Source: Nostoc sp. S4 (GTDB lineage Bacteria > Cyanobacteriota > Cyanobacteriia > Cyanobacteriales > Nostocaceae). Taken from it: DNA of 64,000 nt. Within the stretch, counting starts at the first letter, position 1. Each line of letters opens with the position of its first letter. Under the pieces are notes generated by a model that was given only the letters and a program-made list of their open reading frames with translations, was not told the DNA's origin and searched no databases. This document shows, piece after piece, positions 35,114 to 43,792 of the stretch. The stretch spans positions 62,001 to 126,000 of the forward strand of contig JAQYWR010000005.1 in the NCBI GenBank assembly GCA_029379225.1. Reading direction: 5' to 3'. The position numbers and the translations under genes were made by a program.

Positions 35114-35253
35114 GAATATTGAGCGGTTATTTATCTATCTAACGAAGGAATTGAGAAAGATATTATCAAGACAAAATAAACAGATATTCCGATCACCTGA
35201 CGAACTTTAACTCCATATTCCCCCATTTCTTTCTAGTAATGGGGAATTTTTTT
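35114..35253 (+). ncRNA. Candidate small RNA, unit A of a tandem pair
   Basis: The unit begins AGAATATTGAGCGG, continues ATTTATCTATCTAACGAAGG and CCGATCACCTGACGAACTTTA, and ends in a C-rich/G-rich hairpin (ATTCCCCC ... GGGGAAT) followed by seven T. Its order of blocks is the same as in unit B, which lies directly downstream. No ORF. The exact 5-prime end is unknown. Confidence 0.35.
35217..35253 (+). terminator. Terminator of unit A
   Basis: ATTCCCC-CAT pairs with ATGGGGAAT (one bulged base) and a run of seven T follows at 35247-35253. Confidence 0.7.
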
Positions 35254-35268
35254 AAAAGCTACCAAAAT

Positions 35269-35412
35269 AGAATTTTGAGCGGAGATTTATCTGTCTTTAG
35301 GAGGAATAAGAAAAAGTTGATAAATAATAAAAACTTAAATAGCCCGATTACCCTACCGGACTTTAGTTTTAGCTCTCCTCATGTTTTTATCTAACAGAGG
35401 AGAGTTTATTTT
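35269..35412 (+). ncRNA. Candidate small RNA, unit B of a tandem pair
   Basis: The unit begins AGAATTTTGAGCGG, continues ATTTATCTGTCTTTAGGAGG and CCGATTACCCTACCGGACTTTA, and ends in the hairpin CTCTCCTC ... GAGGAGAG plus TTTATTTT. The conserved blocks and the compensating hairpin sequence (different bases, same shape) argue that the RNA structure is kept. Confidence 0.35.
35373..35412 (+). terminator. Terminator of unit B
   Basis: CTCTCCTC at 35373-35380 pairs with GAGGAGAG at 35397-35404, followed by TTTATTTT. Confidence 0.7.
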
Positions 35413-35613
35413 AAATAATTAAAATTTATAATTCATTTGAAATCTACTTGAATTTATATCTTTATTTATTAAATTTCTCTTGAATTCTTACAAAATTCAG
35501 CTATTACGCTTTGAGATTGCACAGTTACTTCCTAAGTTTATTGGCCTTTAACGGTTAACTGTCAACAGTCAACACAAAAACATGTACAGGTTAAATCCAA
35601 GGGCAGCTGATGA

Positions 35614-36228
35614 CTATTCTTCTTTCTTGTCTTCAACATTAGTTATTTTGGGATTTTGCATGAGAATATAGTTTTGTTGATTCTGGTGTTCTTCTTTCTT
35701 CTCTTGTACAACTTGAGTGGCATATACTTCCACATCTCGCTGAATAATATCTTCTACCTGACCAGCAAAAAGATTAAATGCTTGTTCGTGACTTGTATAA
35801 TTCCGATAAGGGCCTGTCAACTGAGAAAATTGCCATCCTTGGGTTTTCAAAGACTCCACTGTGCGGCGATAGTGTCGCCAGCGTTCTCCATAGTGAAAAA
35901 ATTCTTCAATGGCAGCACTAATAGCAACTAATTGACTAAGCGCAAAAGTTGAACCGATAATTAAATTTCTTGGAATCTTAATTTCAGTAGAAGTAGTATT
36001 AATATTTAGACTGACTAACGCCGGGAGAATTATACCACCAATAATGGTTGTTAGCCGCCAAAAATAATAGCGATCGCGTGTCAAATTCGCCTTACCTTCC
36101 ATCCAAAGTACTTGCTCTAACCAGCGCGATCGCAAAAAATGTCTTTGCCCGTCGCCTAAGTTCATGCCTGCAAATAATTTGTTAAAATCTTCCTTTAAAA
36201 ATTCTTGGTAACTATCTTTTTTTGCCAT
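35614..36228 (-). CDS. DUF4231 (SLATT-type) two-helix membrane protein
   Basis: Two adjacent membrane segments (about residues 58-76 and 88-108) lie between an N-terminal helical part and a C-terminal coiled helical tail, the arrangement of the SLATT superfamily. SLATT proteins are predicted pore-forming effectors governed by nucleotide-sensing partners. The conserved stretch ERWRHYRRTVESLKTQGW follows the second segment. An AAGGAG ribosome binding site spans the stop of the upstream gene, and only three bases separate the two, so they are one transcript. Partner: a SLOG/LSDAT protein. Role in conflict or stress is inferred from this pairing. Confidence 0.8.
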   Translation of the reverse strand: MAKKDSYQEFLKEDFNKLFAGMNLGDGQRHFLRSRWLEQVLWMEGKANLTRDRYYFWRLTTIIGGIILPALVSLNINTTSTEIKIPRNLIIGSTFALSQLVAISAAIEEFFHYGERWRHYRRTVESLKTQGWQFSQLTGPYRNYTSHEQAFNLFAGQVEDIIQRDVEVYATQVVQEKKEEHQNQQNYILMQNPKITNVEDKKEE

Positions 36229-36231
36229 TAT

Positions 36232-36981
36232 TTACTCCTTGGTAGAAAGCAAACCCTTAATTATTTCTCCTAAGTTATCAACTCCCTTTTCAATGTCGAT
36301 TAAGTCGATGTATTGTAATTTACCAGATTTCGCTAACTCTTGAGCGCGATCGTCCGTCACTTTTCCAACCAAAGCACCAACAAGTATATCTGCGGTTCTA
36401 CCACTGCCAGCGATCGCCATAACTAACCTACCAGCATTAATGCTAGAAAAAGCATCTTTAAAGGTAACTTCACCACCGTTCAAAAGTACTGTTAGCGAAG
36501 GTGCGCCACTAGCTAATACCGTTGCAACTTCAGACATCCAAGGAGACTCATCGCCCCAATCACTACCAGGAACTAGGACAAAATGAGTATGGTTTGGCTC
36601 TAACGGCGTCAAATCAGCAGCTTTTAACTCATTGGGTAAAGCCACTTTCCTTTCAGGTGTCACACCAACCAAAGCAAAGCTAGCATCTATCTGGGTACGA
36701 GCCGCACCTATTAATCGCATGACTCCCGCATCTGTACCCCCGTCTACAACATAAGTGCCTAAAGTTTCAGCGATGGGGGCTAAAACTTCCACAAAGAACC
36801 GTTGGATACGGAGAAAGTCGGCTTCACCGATATTACTTGCACCTCCCACCACTACTAAAACAGGACGTGAATTACTAAGTCCTATTTGCTTTAGAGCATT
36901 TGGCAATTCTGCTTGCTGATTAACTTGAATAGCTAATGCTGTTTGTCCGCTATCAAAGGTAAATTTTAAACAATTTTTCAT
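36232..36981 (-). CDS. SLOG-fold LSDAT protein, predicted nucleotide-ligand sensor
   Basis: Rossmann-like SLOG domain of the LSDAT branch (the family also forms the N-terminal part of TRPM channels). Signature loops are seen: LVVVGGASNIGEADFLRI (about residues 41-58), YVVDGGTDAGVMRLIGAA (about 78-95), and the acidic GSDWGDESPWMSEVA (about 139-153), with LLNGGEVTFKD near 168. Length 249 equals one domain. It is translated first, then the DUF4231 protein. Family knowledge predicts binding of a nucleotide-derived signal and gating of the partner; ligand unknown. Confidence 0.82.
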   Translation of the reverse strand: MKNCLKFTFDSGQTALAIQVNQQAELPNALKQIGLSNSRPVLVVVGGASNIGEADFLRIQRFFVEVLAPIAETLGTYVVDGGTDAGVMRLIGAARTQIDASFALVGVTPERKVALPNELKAADLTPLEPNHTHFVLVPGSDWGDESPWMSEVATVLASGAPSLTVLLNGGEVTFKDAFSSINAGRLVMAIAGSGRTADILVGALVGKVTDDRAQELAKSGKLQYIDLIDIEKGVDNLGEIIKGLLSTKE

Positions 36982-37315
36982 TTATCCAAAATACTGACTG
37001 CCTAAGTTTTCCAGAGTAGAGCTTCGCAGTCATATTCCGCAATGGTTGTATTACGCACGGTAGTCAATTAATTATGTTTCCATAACGTTTTCATTCCTTT
37101 TAAAGGAGGTCTTTTAAATTACAGCCATCTCAAAAGTTTCTAGGGACATGAGGTAGGTGTAAAATATGGGCTGAGTGCGGATTTTAAGGAAAGTGAAATA
37201 GACAACGTGAGTCTAAAAGCTTGGAGTAAAGCCTGTTTTACTTCTAAATTCAGAAGTCAGAGGGTGGGCTTGCAGCCATCAAAACTTAGGTGATTTGGAA
37301 TTATTTAATTGGAGC
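36982..37315. other. Divergent intergenic region
   Basis: 334 bp between the divergent LSDAT and ABC ATPase genes. A CCTTTTAAAGGAGG-like block lies at 37098-37109 without a following ORF. No site was recognised; promoters of both genes are expected here. Confidence 0.5.
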
Positions 37316-38221
37316 ATGACCATGACTGCTGTCTTCTTAGAAAATGTCTACAAGTTTTACAACAACGTATCTGTAGTCAATGACCTGTCATTCAAAATTG
37401 AAGCTGGAGAAATATTTGCTCTACTTGGCCCCAACGGTGCGGGAAAATCTACCACTATTCGGATGCTAACTACATTAACCAAACCGTCCCAAGGACGGAT
37501 AGAAGTGAATGGATATGATGTGGTCAGCCAACCAATGTTGGCGAAAAAGAGTATTGGCGTAGTCTTGCAACAAGTCAGTGTGGATAATGATTTAACCGTT
37601 TGGGAAAATATGGAACTGCATGGGAGACTACATCACATTAGCAACCCGCAGCGACAACAACTGATTAATCAATGGCTAGACTATGTAGAATTAACACAAA
37701 AACGCAATCATTTGGTCAAAACCCTGTCTGGGGGTATGAAACGACGGTTGCAGATAGCCAGAGCTTTATTACATCAACCGCAAATTTTGTTTTTGGATGA
37801 ACCAACGGTAGGACTTGACCCCCAAACCAGGCGACGCCTTTGGGAAATTATTCGAGATTTGAATAAGCAGGGAATGACGATGCTATTAACGACCCATTAT
37901 ATGGATGAGGTCGAATTTTTATGCAATGCCTTCGGGTCTAGCAAGCCAGGACGCATTGGTATTATGGATGGCGGTAAGCTGATTTCTTTGGGAACGCTAA
38001 AACAACTGCGTTCGGCTCACGGTGAAGGTTTGGTGATGAAGCAATTGGGTTTATCTCAAGTAGGAAGTGACAGCGCCTTAGCTTGGGAATATTTGTTTTT
38101 CCCTTCATTGGAACAAGCAAATATCTACTTAGATGAACAGCCAGATAAAACTGGAATGATGGTGCGTCCCTCTAACTTGGAAGATATTTTTGTGGAATTA
38201 ACGGGACGCCAGTTAGATTAA
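37316..38221 (+). CDS. ABC transporter ATPase, DrrA-like, without adjacent permease
   Basis: ATP-binding subunit of an ABC-2 type exporter. Walker A LGPNGAGKST is near residues 37-46, signature LSGGMKRR near 136-143, Walker B ILFLDEPT near 156-163 and H-loop TTHYMDE. The DrrA-type C-terminal tail ends NLEDIFVELTGRQLD. Immediately after the H-loop, NAFGSSKPGRIGI replaces the usual short CDRIGI, an insertion of about seven residues. ATG 37316 follows TTGGAGC; a second ATG at 37322 is possible. The convergent TPR gene begins 2 bp after the stop, so no permease is encoded downstream. Confidence 0.9.
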   Translation: MTMTAVFLENVYKFYNNVSVVNDLSFKIEAGEIFALLGPNGAGKSTTIRMLTTLTKPSQGRIEVNGYDVVSQPMLAKKSIGVVLQQVSVDNDLTVWENMELHGRLHHISNPQRQQLINQWLDYVELTQKRNHLVKTLSGGMKRRLQIARALLHQPQILFLDEPTVGLDPQTRRRLWEIIRDLNKQGMTMLLTTHYMDEVEFLCNAFGSSKPGRIGIMDGGKLISLGTLKQLRSAHGEGLVMKQLGLSQVGSDSALAWEYLFFPSLEQANIYLDEQPDKTGMMVRPSNLEDIFVELTGRQLD

Positions 38222-38223
38222 TT

Positions 38224-38904
38224 TCATCCTCCTAACTGTCGCAGCATGGCTTCTACTCTATCTACCCCATTCAAGTCATTGCGCCGCCGATACAAATCAC
38301 GTGCTTTCTGAAGCGCAGTGTTCGCTTGTTTGGTTTGGCGTCGCTGTTTATACATCGAACCCATTAATTCATAAGTCTGGGCATTGTTTTTATCTAAGCT
38401 GAGTGCTTGCTGATATGCCCAACTAGCTGCACTATAATCTCCTAGACGAGATTGAGTGACAGCTAATCCTAAGTAAGCGTTAACGTTGTTACGGTTGAGC
38501 TGTATAGCACGACGGTAACCTTCTTTTGCCCCTGCTGTGTCTCCCAAATTGGCTTTGATGTAACCGACGGCGTAATAAAAATCACTATTACTCGGATTAA
38601 TCGCGATCGCCTTACGATATGACGTTAATGCTGCCTGATAATTTCCTTGCTGAGCGTATAAATACCCAATACCTGAGTGAATTTTAGCATTCTTGGGATC
38701 TAAGCCAGCTGCTTGCTGATAAACAGCGATCGCCCCTCCATAATCGCCTGTATCAACTAACCTCCGTCCTTCCTCTAGTAGTTGCTTTAACTCTTGGTTT
38801 TTGGTTTGTGCCACTAATACTTGAGCCTGAGTCGGCATCGGCATTGTAAAGGCAAAACATCCTAATAACACCACACTAAACACAAATGATGTTGGCTTGT
38901 ACAC
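38224..38904 (-). CDS. Exported TPR repeat protein
   Basis: Signal peptide (MYKPTSFVFSVVLLGCFAFT, cleavage near ...PTQA-Q) followed by five TPR units between about residues 37 and 205 (for example AIAVYQQAAGLDPKNAKIHS, ALTSYRKAIAINPSNSDFYY). TPRs mediate protein binding. Start is GTG at 38904, with AGGAA seven bases upstream. No partner is evident. Its 3-prime end nearly touches the convergent ABC gene. Confidence 0.85.
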   Translation of the reverse strand: MYKPTSFVFSVVLLGCFAFTMPMPTQAQVLVAQTKNQELKQLLEEGRRLVDTGDYGGAIAVYQQAAGLDPKNAKIHSGIGYLYAQQGNYQAALTSYRKAIAINPSNSDFYYAVGYIKANLGDTAGAKEGYRRAIQLNRNNVNAYLGLAVTQSRLGDYSAASWAYQQALSLDKNNAQTYELMGSMYKQRRQTKQANTALQKARDLYRRRNDLNGVDRVEAMLRQLGG

Positions 38905-39586
38905 AGTAAATTTCCTGAAATTTTAGAGAACTTTTTTCTTGTACATTAAAACAAAAATGTGGACTTTTGAAAACTGTATTTTTTCGCATTGATTAAGATG
39001 TTAATAGTTCATTTGCTCTTTACTTCACAATCAACGCTACATTACAGAGTTTTTACTGAATAAAGAAGTGTAAGCTCTCAATCAACAAGGCAAATTCTCC
39101 TAGATATAAATCAGAAAACTAGAAAAAGTCACATTATTTTTCAGTGCTTATACGTATAAGTTTAAAAACCAACAGGTGTTTGAATTAATCATTAATAGAT
39201 AATGCACCAATGTTAGGAAGAGTTGAATATTTATCTGCTGTTTGCTATTTTATTCAACAACTTGCTGAGTCCGTATCCAATTTGATAAAAATTTTATTCC
39301 TTGATGCTACTTGAGTAAACTAACATTCAAGTGTTTACATCTTTTTTTAGTCATTACACGATAAGATAAATGCAGCAAGCAAAATGTTCCTAAAAGTCAG
39401 TTTATATTTAGACAATAATCTACAGGAGAGTGGCGATCGCTTTTCTTTATTCTGTGAGAGTATATTTATTAAACCCTTCCACAAAACAGGCTATTTCTAT
39501 AGGTAGAAATAACTTACAATTGCTAGTTTAATTATCCCCACTAACTTAATAAATATTAAATTATAGAATATGGATGAGGTTAATTT
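38905..39586. other. AT-rich 680-bp intergenic region
   Basis: No gene is supported. A 34-codon frame at 39210 (MLGRVEYLSAVCYFIQQLAE) is present but lacks a ribosome binding site. One HIP1 core (GCGATCGC) occurs near 39433. Confidence 0.4.
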
Positions 39587-39913
39587 ATGATTATAACTAC
39601 CACTGATGTGATTCAAGGAGCTGTTATCGAATCATATTTAGGTATTGTGACAGCAGAAGTTGTCTATGGTAGCAATTTTTTACGAGATTTTTTAGCCGGC
39701 ATTCGAGATATTGTTGGTGGACGCACTGGTAGTTATGAGCGTTTATTCGAGCAAGGTCAACGCAAAGCGCTAGAAGAATTACAACAACGGGCACAACGTT
39801 TAGGAGCAAATGCTGTAATTGGCGTTGAAATTGATACTGGCACAATCAATGTTGACCAGTCAGGAGTTCTATTGCTGATTACCGCCACTGGTACTGCTGT
39901 GAGAATGCGTTAA
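39587..39913 (+). CDS. YbjQ family protein (DUF74)
   Basis: Small oligomeric protein family of unknown function (sometimes called putative heavy-metal-binding). The conserved features VIQGAVIESYLGIVTAEVVYG, then GGRTGSYERLFEQGQRKALEEL and GANAVIGVEIDT are spread over residues 8-87. At 108 residues it is full length. ATG 39587 follows GAGGTTAATTT. Single gene in an AT-rich context. Confidence 0.9.
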   Translation: MIITTTDVIQGAVIESYLGIVTAEVVYGSNFLRDFLAGIRDIVGGRTGSYERLFEQGQRKALEELQQRAQRLGANAVIGVEIDTGTINVDQSGVLLLITATGTAVRMR

Positions 39914-40253
39914 TTTTTTGATTATTTTTACTTCTGACAATGCTGACAAATTTTTGTGTTAAGCCTAATTGGAGACCCAATTAAGCTCTTTAAAAAAATT
40001 AATATTTGAATTCTAATTTTATTTTAAGTATTTTTTCATCAGCAATTTTTAAGAAATTTATTTTTAACTTTAATTAAAGATAAATTATATTACAATTTGT
40101 TAAAAAAATTCTTTTTTTTATGACTAAAGATAGACATATTAATTCTTTCTGTTGATGGATAGTAAAGCAGATAATTCAGTTATTTAATTAAGGATACAAC
40201 AAGAATATACCTGAATAGAAACTTTGCTGAAACAGCGCTGGAGAGCATAATTT
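39914..40253. other. AT-rich intergenic region
   Basis: 340 bp without a gene; poly-A and poly-T runs only. The end carries the ribosome binding site GGAGAG for the following gene. Confidence 0.5.
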
Positions 40254-40889
40254 ATGTCATACGTAAATCGAACAGGCGACGATGTTATTCCTACTGGGTC
40301 TGTGATACCAGGCCGAGTAGTTGAATATCACGATCTTGTTCGCTGGGGGCCAATTATTGCTGGTTTGTTAATTGCTTTAGCTACTCAATTAATTTTGAGC
40401 GCTATAATTGGCGCTGTTGCAGCTGGTACAGTTGAAGGTTCGGGTGCGCCTAGATCGATTGCCTCTAACGCTGCGGGTAGTGCAGGGCTTTGGTCAACGA
40501 TTGCTTTGTTGATTTCCCTATTTACTGGTGGTTGGGTTACAGCGCGTGCTTGTGGCCCCATGAACCGTAATACAGCTCTTCTTAACGGTGCAATTCTTTG
40601 GGCAACTACTTTAGCAGTTAGCTCCTGGCTATTTGCAAGTGGAGTGTCTGGTGCTTTTGGTGTTGCTGCTTCCAATGCCGGGGAAGTCCTGAATCAGGTA
40701 CAACAGCAAGGTGGTGTTAATATACCGCGAACAAACGTAACTGCTCAAGAAGCTCGTGACATTGCAGGAAATGTACGTTCGGGGTTGTGGTGGTTTGTAT
40801 TTGGTTCGTTGTTGGGTTTAGTAGCCGCAATGATAGGAGCTGTAACTGGTACTCGCAGTCCTCGGACTACTAACACTTATAATCCTTAA
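40254..40889 (+). CDS. Four-helix membrane protein of unknown function
   Basis: 211 residues with hydrophobic segments at about 31-55, 75-95, 106-128 and 174-197, rich in Ala, Gly and Ser. The N-terminal tail and the stretch between the third and fourth helices (NVTAQEARDIAGNVRSG) are hydrophilic. The family is found in many bacteria but I cannot name a function. ATG 40254 has GGAGAG eight bases upstream. A strong terminator follows. Confidence 0.8.
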   Translation: MSYVNRTGDDVIPTGSVIPGRVVEYHDLVRWGPIIAGLLIALATQLILSAIIGAVAAGTVEGSGAPRSIASNAAGSAGLWSTIALLISLFTGGWVTARACGPMNRNTALLNGAILWATTLAVSSWLFASGVSGAFGVAASNAGEVLNQVQQQGGVNIPRTNVTAQEARDIAGNVRSGLWWFVFGSLLGLVAAMIGAVTGTRSPRTTNTYNP

Positions 40890-40922
40890 ACAATCGTCTG
40901 GAAAATCAAATATTATTTTTTG

Positions 40923-40953
40923 AAAAAAGCACCTTGAGAAAAGGTGCTTTTTT
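40923..40953. terminator. Bidirectional rho-independent terminator
   Basis: AAAAAAGCACCTT pairs perfectly with AAGGTGCTTTTTT around GAGAA. The A-run and T-run make it work in both directions, serving the membrane protein gene and the convergent 86-residue gene. Confidence 0.9.
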
Positions 40954-40979
40954 GATTATTTAAGGCTGGCCTTTGTAGC

Positions 40980-41240
40980 TTACCACTTCAAATATGAAGC
41001 TTCAATTCCCTGTTCGCGTCGAATTTTGCTATCTTTTTCAAACCAGACGATTACTTGTTGTGCTGTCAAGTCTTCAATAGCAACACCGTACTCTTGAGCA
41101 ATAAATTTTAAAAGTTTCAGTGATGAAATTGTCAATCTTGTCAAAAACTTTTCTGGAGAAGACAACAAAGCCGCGTCTACTTTTGCTGACTCTTCCAACG
41201 TTAAAAATTGGGTTGATGGTTGCTGTGGTGCTACATCCAT
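40980..41240 (-). CDS. Conserved hypothetical protein next to sufR
   Basis: An 86-residue, mostly helical soluble protein (LTRLTISSLKLLKFIAQEYG, then DLTAQQVIVWFEKDSKIRREQ). No motif is recognised. It lies 59 bp downstream of sufR on the same strand and shares its terminator region, so it may be co-transcribed with the regulator; a heptamer tract separates the two. Confidence 0.65.
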   Translation of the reverse strand: MDVAPQQPSTQFLTLEESAKVDAALLSSPEKFLTRLTISSLKLLKFIAQEYGVAIEDLTAQQVIVWFEKDSKIRREQGIEASYLKW

Positions 41241-41299
41241 AAAGTGCTATCTCAAATTTAGTTGGGCATTGGTTTTCACAAATGACAAATGACCAATGA

Positions 41300-41980
41300 C
41301 TAATGACGGGCTTTTACCAAATAACCACAACGGTGTTCGCCGTCGATAATCCAGTGGGTGCGTTCTACGGTACAATCAGGTAAGACAGCTGCAAACATTT
41401 CTAATTCATGACCACAAATGCTGGGGAAAGATTCAGCAACGTTAGAAATAGCGCAGTTATGCTCAATGAAAATAAAGCTTTCGCGTCTAGAGGAGTCATT
41501 GATATCTACTGGGTGATACTCTGCCATGAAACCTTCAGTTTTTCTCAACTCTACTAAACTGGCAACACGTTCTCTTAAGGAACCATTACCCAAACGATCG
41601 CGATATTCTTGAGCTTTACGCTCCCACTGCTTCTGTAAAATCGATTTGAACTGGTCGTGTCCCACAGTTTGAGCTAAGGTATCCAGCAGCGAAACAGCAA
41701 AATTGCCGCTGGCATCACCAAAGCGATCGCTCATGGTACGATGCAAGCGATCGCGTCCCTGACGGCTTAGTTGATAAACGTGCTGCGGACGCCCCATTCC
41801 AGCTTGCTCTGATGTCGAAAACAAAACTAGCTCCTCTGTCTCCAAATCTTTGAGATGGCGACGAATCGCTTGCTTGCTGACATCTAATACTTCAGCTAGC
41901 TCAATAGCCGTTGCTTTTTCGTGTTTGTGCAGATACTCTAGGATTTCTTGCTTGGTTGAGGACTGGTGAATAGTCGCCAT
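41300..41980 (-). CDS. sufR: Iron-sulfur-binding repressor SufR
   Basis: DNA-binding repressor of the suf operon that senses cluster supply. A DeoR/ArsR-like winged helix at the N-terminus (AIELAEVLDVSKQAIRRHLK, about residues 22-41) precedes a C-terminal cluster site. The cysteines occur as C-x12-C-x13-C in HNCAISNVAESFPSIC and CGHELEMFAAVLPDC, which matches the spacing known for SufR. It is divergent from sufB, and two palindromes lie between the genes. At 226 residues it is full length. Confidence 0.95.
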   Translation of the reverse strand: MATIHQSSTKQEILEYLHKHEKATAIELAEVLDVSKQAIRRHLKDLETEELVLFSTSEQAGMGRPQHVYQLSRQGRDRLHRTMSDRFGDASGNFAVSLLDTLAQTVGHDQFKSILQKQWERKAQEYRDRLGNGSLRERVASLVELRKTEGFMAEYHPVDINDSSRRESFIFIEHNCAISNVAESFPSICGHELEMFAAVLPDCTVERTHWIIDGEHRCGYLVKARH

Positions 41981-42038
41981 CTTCTGATGTCAGACGCTGC
42001 GGGAACGTCCCAAAAATTTCTCTAGAAATTTGACTTTG

Positions 42039-42051
42039 ACAACATTGTTGT
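42039..42051. promoter_or_regulatory. SufR operator-like palindrome, site 1
   Basis: ACAACATTGTTGT has matching halves ACAAC / GTTGT. It lies near the sufR start, where binding would allow autoregulation. SufR of Synechocystis uses CAAC/GTTG palindromes. Confidence 0.65.
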
Positions 42052-42081
42052 TGTTAATTTAGCGTAAAATGGAGATACATA

Positions 42082-42101
42082 AAACAACATAGCTGTTGTT
42101 T
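42082..42101. promoter_or_regulatory. SufR operator-like palindrome, site 2
   Basis: AAACAACA and TGTTGTTT form a perfect inverted repeat with a 4-base centre (TAGC). It lies about 120 bp upstream of sufB and shares the CAAC/GTTG halves of site 1. Confidence 0.75.
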
Positions 42102-42223
42102 TACTCTCCACCACTATTCTAGCAGCCGTGTAACTATTCCGTAATGCCAGATGGGAGTCGCCAAAACAAGAGCTTGTCTCCCATTCTTAAAGAGATAGAA
42201 CCGAACACCAGAGATTATTAACG

Positions 42224-43663
42224 ATGAGTGCCACTGTCAAAACCTTAGTCAACCAACCTTACAAGTACGGCTTTGTTACCGACATTGAGACGGACACTAT
42301 CCCTCGCGGACTGGACGAGGATGTTATCCGCTTAATCTCGGCGAAAAAGAACGAGCCACAGTTCATGTTGGATTTTCGCCTCAAGGCTTATCGCCAGTGG
42401 CAAAAAATGACAGAACCAACTTGGCCTAATGTCAAGTATCCGCCAATTAATTATCAAGATATCATTTATTACTCAGCGCCAAAAGTCAAGAAAGAAAAAC
42501 TCAACAGCTTGGAGGAAGTCGATCCCACCCTCCTAGAAACTTTTGAAAAGTTGGGTATTCCCCTATCGGAACAAAAGCGACTGGCAAACGTGGCTGTAGA
42601 TGCAATTTTCGATAGCGTTTCTGTTGCCACTACATTTAAGGAAAAGCTAGCCAAAGACGGTGTTATTTTCTGCTCGATTTCCGAAGCCTTACAGGAACAC
42701 CCAGAACTAGTAAAAAAATACCTGGGTAGCGTCGTTCCCACAGCAGACAACTATTTTGCCGCCCTCAACTCTGCCGTATTTAGCGATGGTTCCTTCGTCT
42801 ATATTCCCAAAGGCGTTAAATGCCCAATGGAACTGTCTACCTACTTCCGCATCAACTCCGGAGACACAGGGCAATTTGAGCGGACTTTGATTGTTGCCGA
42901 AGAAGGTAGCTATGTTTCCTACCTCGAAGGTTGCACCGCGCCAATGTATGACAGCAACCAGCTGCACGCCGCTGTGGTGGAACTCGTCGCCCTCGACAAC
43001 GCCGAAATTAAATACTCCACTGTGCAAAACTGGTACGCTGGGGATGCCAACGGTAAAGGCGGTATTTACAACTTTGTCACCAAACGCGGTTTGTGTCAGG
43101 GCGTAAATTCCAAGATTTCCTGGACTCAAGTAGAAACAGGTTCGGCAATTACTTGGAAGTATCCCAGCTGCGTGTTGGTGGGTGATAACTCTGTGGGTGA
43201 GTTTTACTCGGTGGCGCTGACAAATAACATGCAGCAAGCCGATACGGGTACAAAGATGATTCACGTTGGCAAGAATACCCGCAGTACAATTATTTCTAAA
43301 GGAATCTCCGCAGGTAAATCTAGTAACAGCTACCGGGGTTTGGTAAAAGTTAATCCGAACGCTAAAGGAGCGAGAAACTATTCCCAGTGCGACTCAATGC
43401 TGATTGGGGATAATGCCCACGCCAATACTTTCCCTTATATCCAGGTGCAAAATAATACCGCCAAAGTAGAGCATGAAGCTTCTACTTCCAAGATTGGGGA
43501 AGATCAGCTATTTTACTTCGCTCAACGGGGAATTTCCTCAGAAGATGCAATTTCGATGATGATTAGCGGCTTCTGTAAGGATGTTTTCAATCAGCTACCG
43601 ATGGAATTTGCTGTGGAAGCTGATAAGTTGTTGAGTTTGAAGTTAGAAGGCAGTGTTGGATAA
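42224..43663 (+). CDS. sufB: Fe-S cluster assembly protein SufB
   Basis: Scaffold subunit of the SufBCD complex on which clusters are built. The 479-residue sequence matches the cyanobacterial/plastid family: N-terminal [20 protein letters not shown], the beta-helix core with [20 protein letters not shown], and the C-terminal conserved stretch [20 protein letters not shown] with [16 protein letters not shown] 42224. First gene of sufBCDS. A palindromic repeat separates it from sufC. Confidence 0.97.
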   Translation: MSATVKTLVNQPYKYGFVTDIETDTIPRGLDEDVIRLISAKKNEPQFMLDFRLKAYRQWQKMTEPTWPNVKYPPINYQDIIYYSAPKVKKEKLNSLEEVDPTLLETFEKLGIPLSEQKRLANVAVDAIFDSVSVATTFKEKLAKDGVIFCSISEALQEHPELVKKYLGSVVPTADNYFAALNSAVFSDGSFVYIPKGVKCPMELSTYFRINSGDTGQFERTLIVAEEGSYVSYLEGCTAPMYDSNQLHAAVVELVALDNAEIKYSTVQNWYAGDANGKGGIYNFVTKRGLCQGVNSKISWTQVETGSAITWKYPSCVLVGDNSVGEFYSVALTNNMQQADTGTKMIHVGKNTRSTIISKGISAGKSSNSYRGLVKVNPNAKGARNYSQCDSMLIGDNAHANTFPYIQVQNNTAKVEHEASTSKIGEDQLFYFAQRGISSEDAISMMISGFCKDVFNQLPMEFAVEADKLLSLKLEGSVG

Positions 43664-43667
43664 AGCT

Positions 43668-43772
43668 TGTAGTTAGCATTTTAGTGCTGGAAAATCACTA
43701 CGAACCAAAAAGATCAACCCTTGGAGTTAGGCACTTTAGTGCTAGATAACAGCGCTAAAGCGCCAACTACAA
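43668..43772. repeat. Palindromic repeat element between sufB and sufC
   Basis: TTGTAGTTAGCATTTTAGTGCTG near the left end is the imperfect inverse complement of CAGCGCTAAAGCGCCAACTACAA at 43750-43772 (arms given as 23-base spans; key bases TTGTAGTT / AACTACAA). Internal TTTAGTGCT copies occur. It is non-coding and inside the operon. Confidence 0.75.
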
Positions 43773-43792
43773 ATTAAGACAAGAGAGAGAAG

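Larger units (their letters stand above)
34865..35613. other. Intergenic region with two tandem small-RNA-like units
   Basis: No protein gene. A near-perfect hairpin (GACTTCTTGCATAAA / TTTATGCAAGAGGTC) lies at 34952-34983, a TAATCACTTG..TGTCCGA repeat at 34902-34922 and 34983-35003, and two related units with terminators fill 35114-35410. The rest, to 35600, is AT-rich and lies downstream of the DUF4231 gene. Confidence 0.55.

Noticed and set aside
35114..35412. Assignment of the tandem units as NsiR1
   Set aside because: The known NsiR1 array lies upstream of hetF and has shorter units; neither context nor length matches.
39210..39314. 34-codon frame in the intergenic region
   Set aside because: No ribosome binding site and no recognised similarity; noted only in the intergenic entry.
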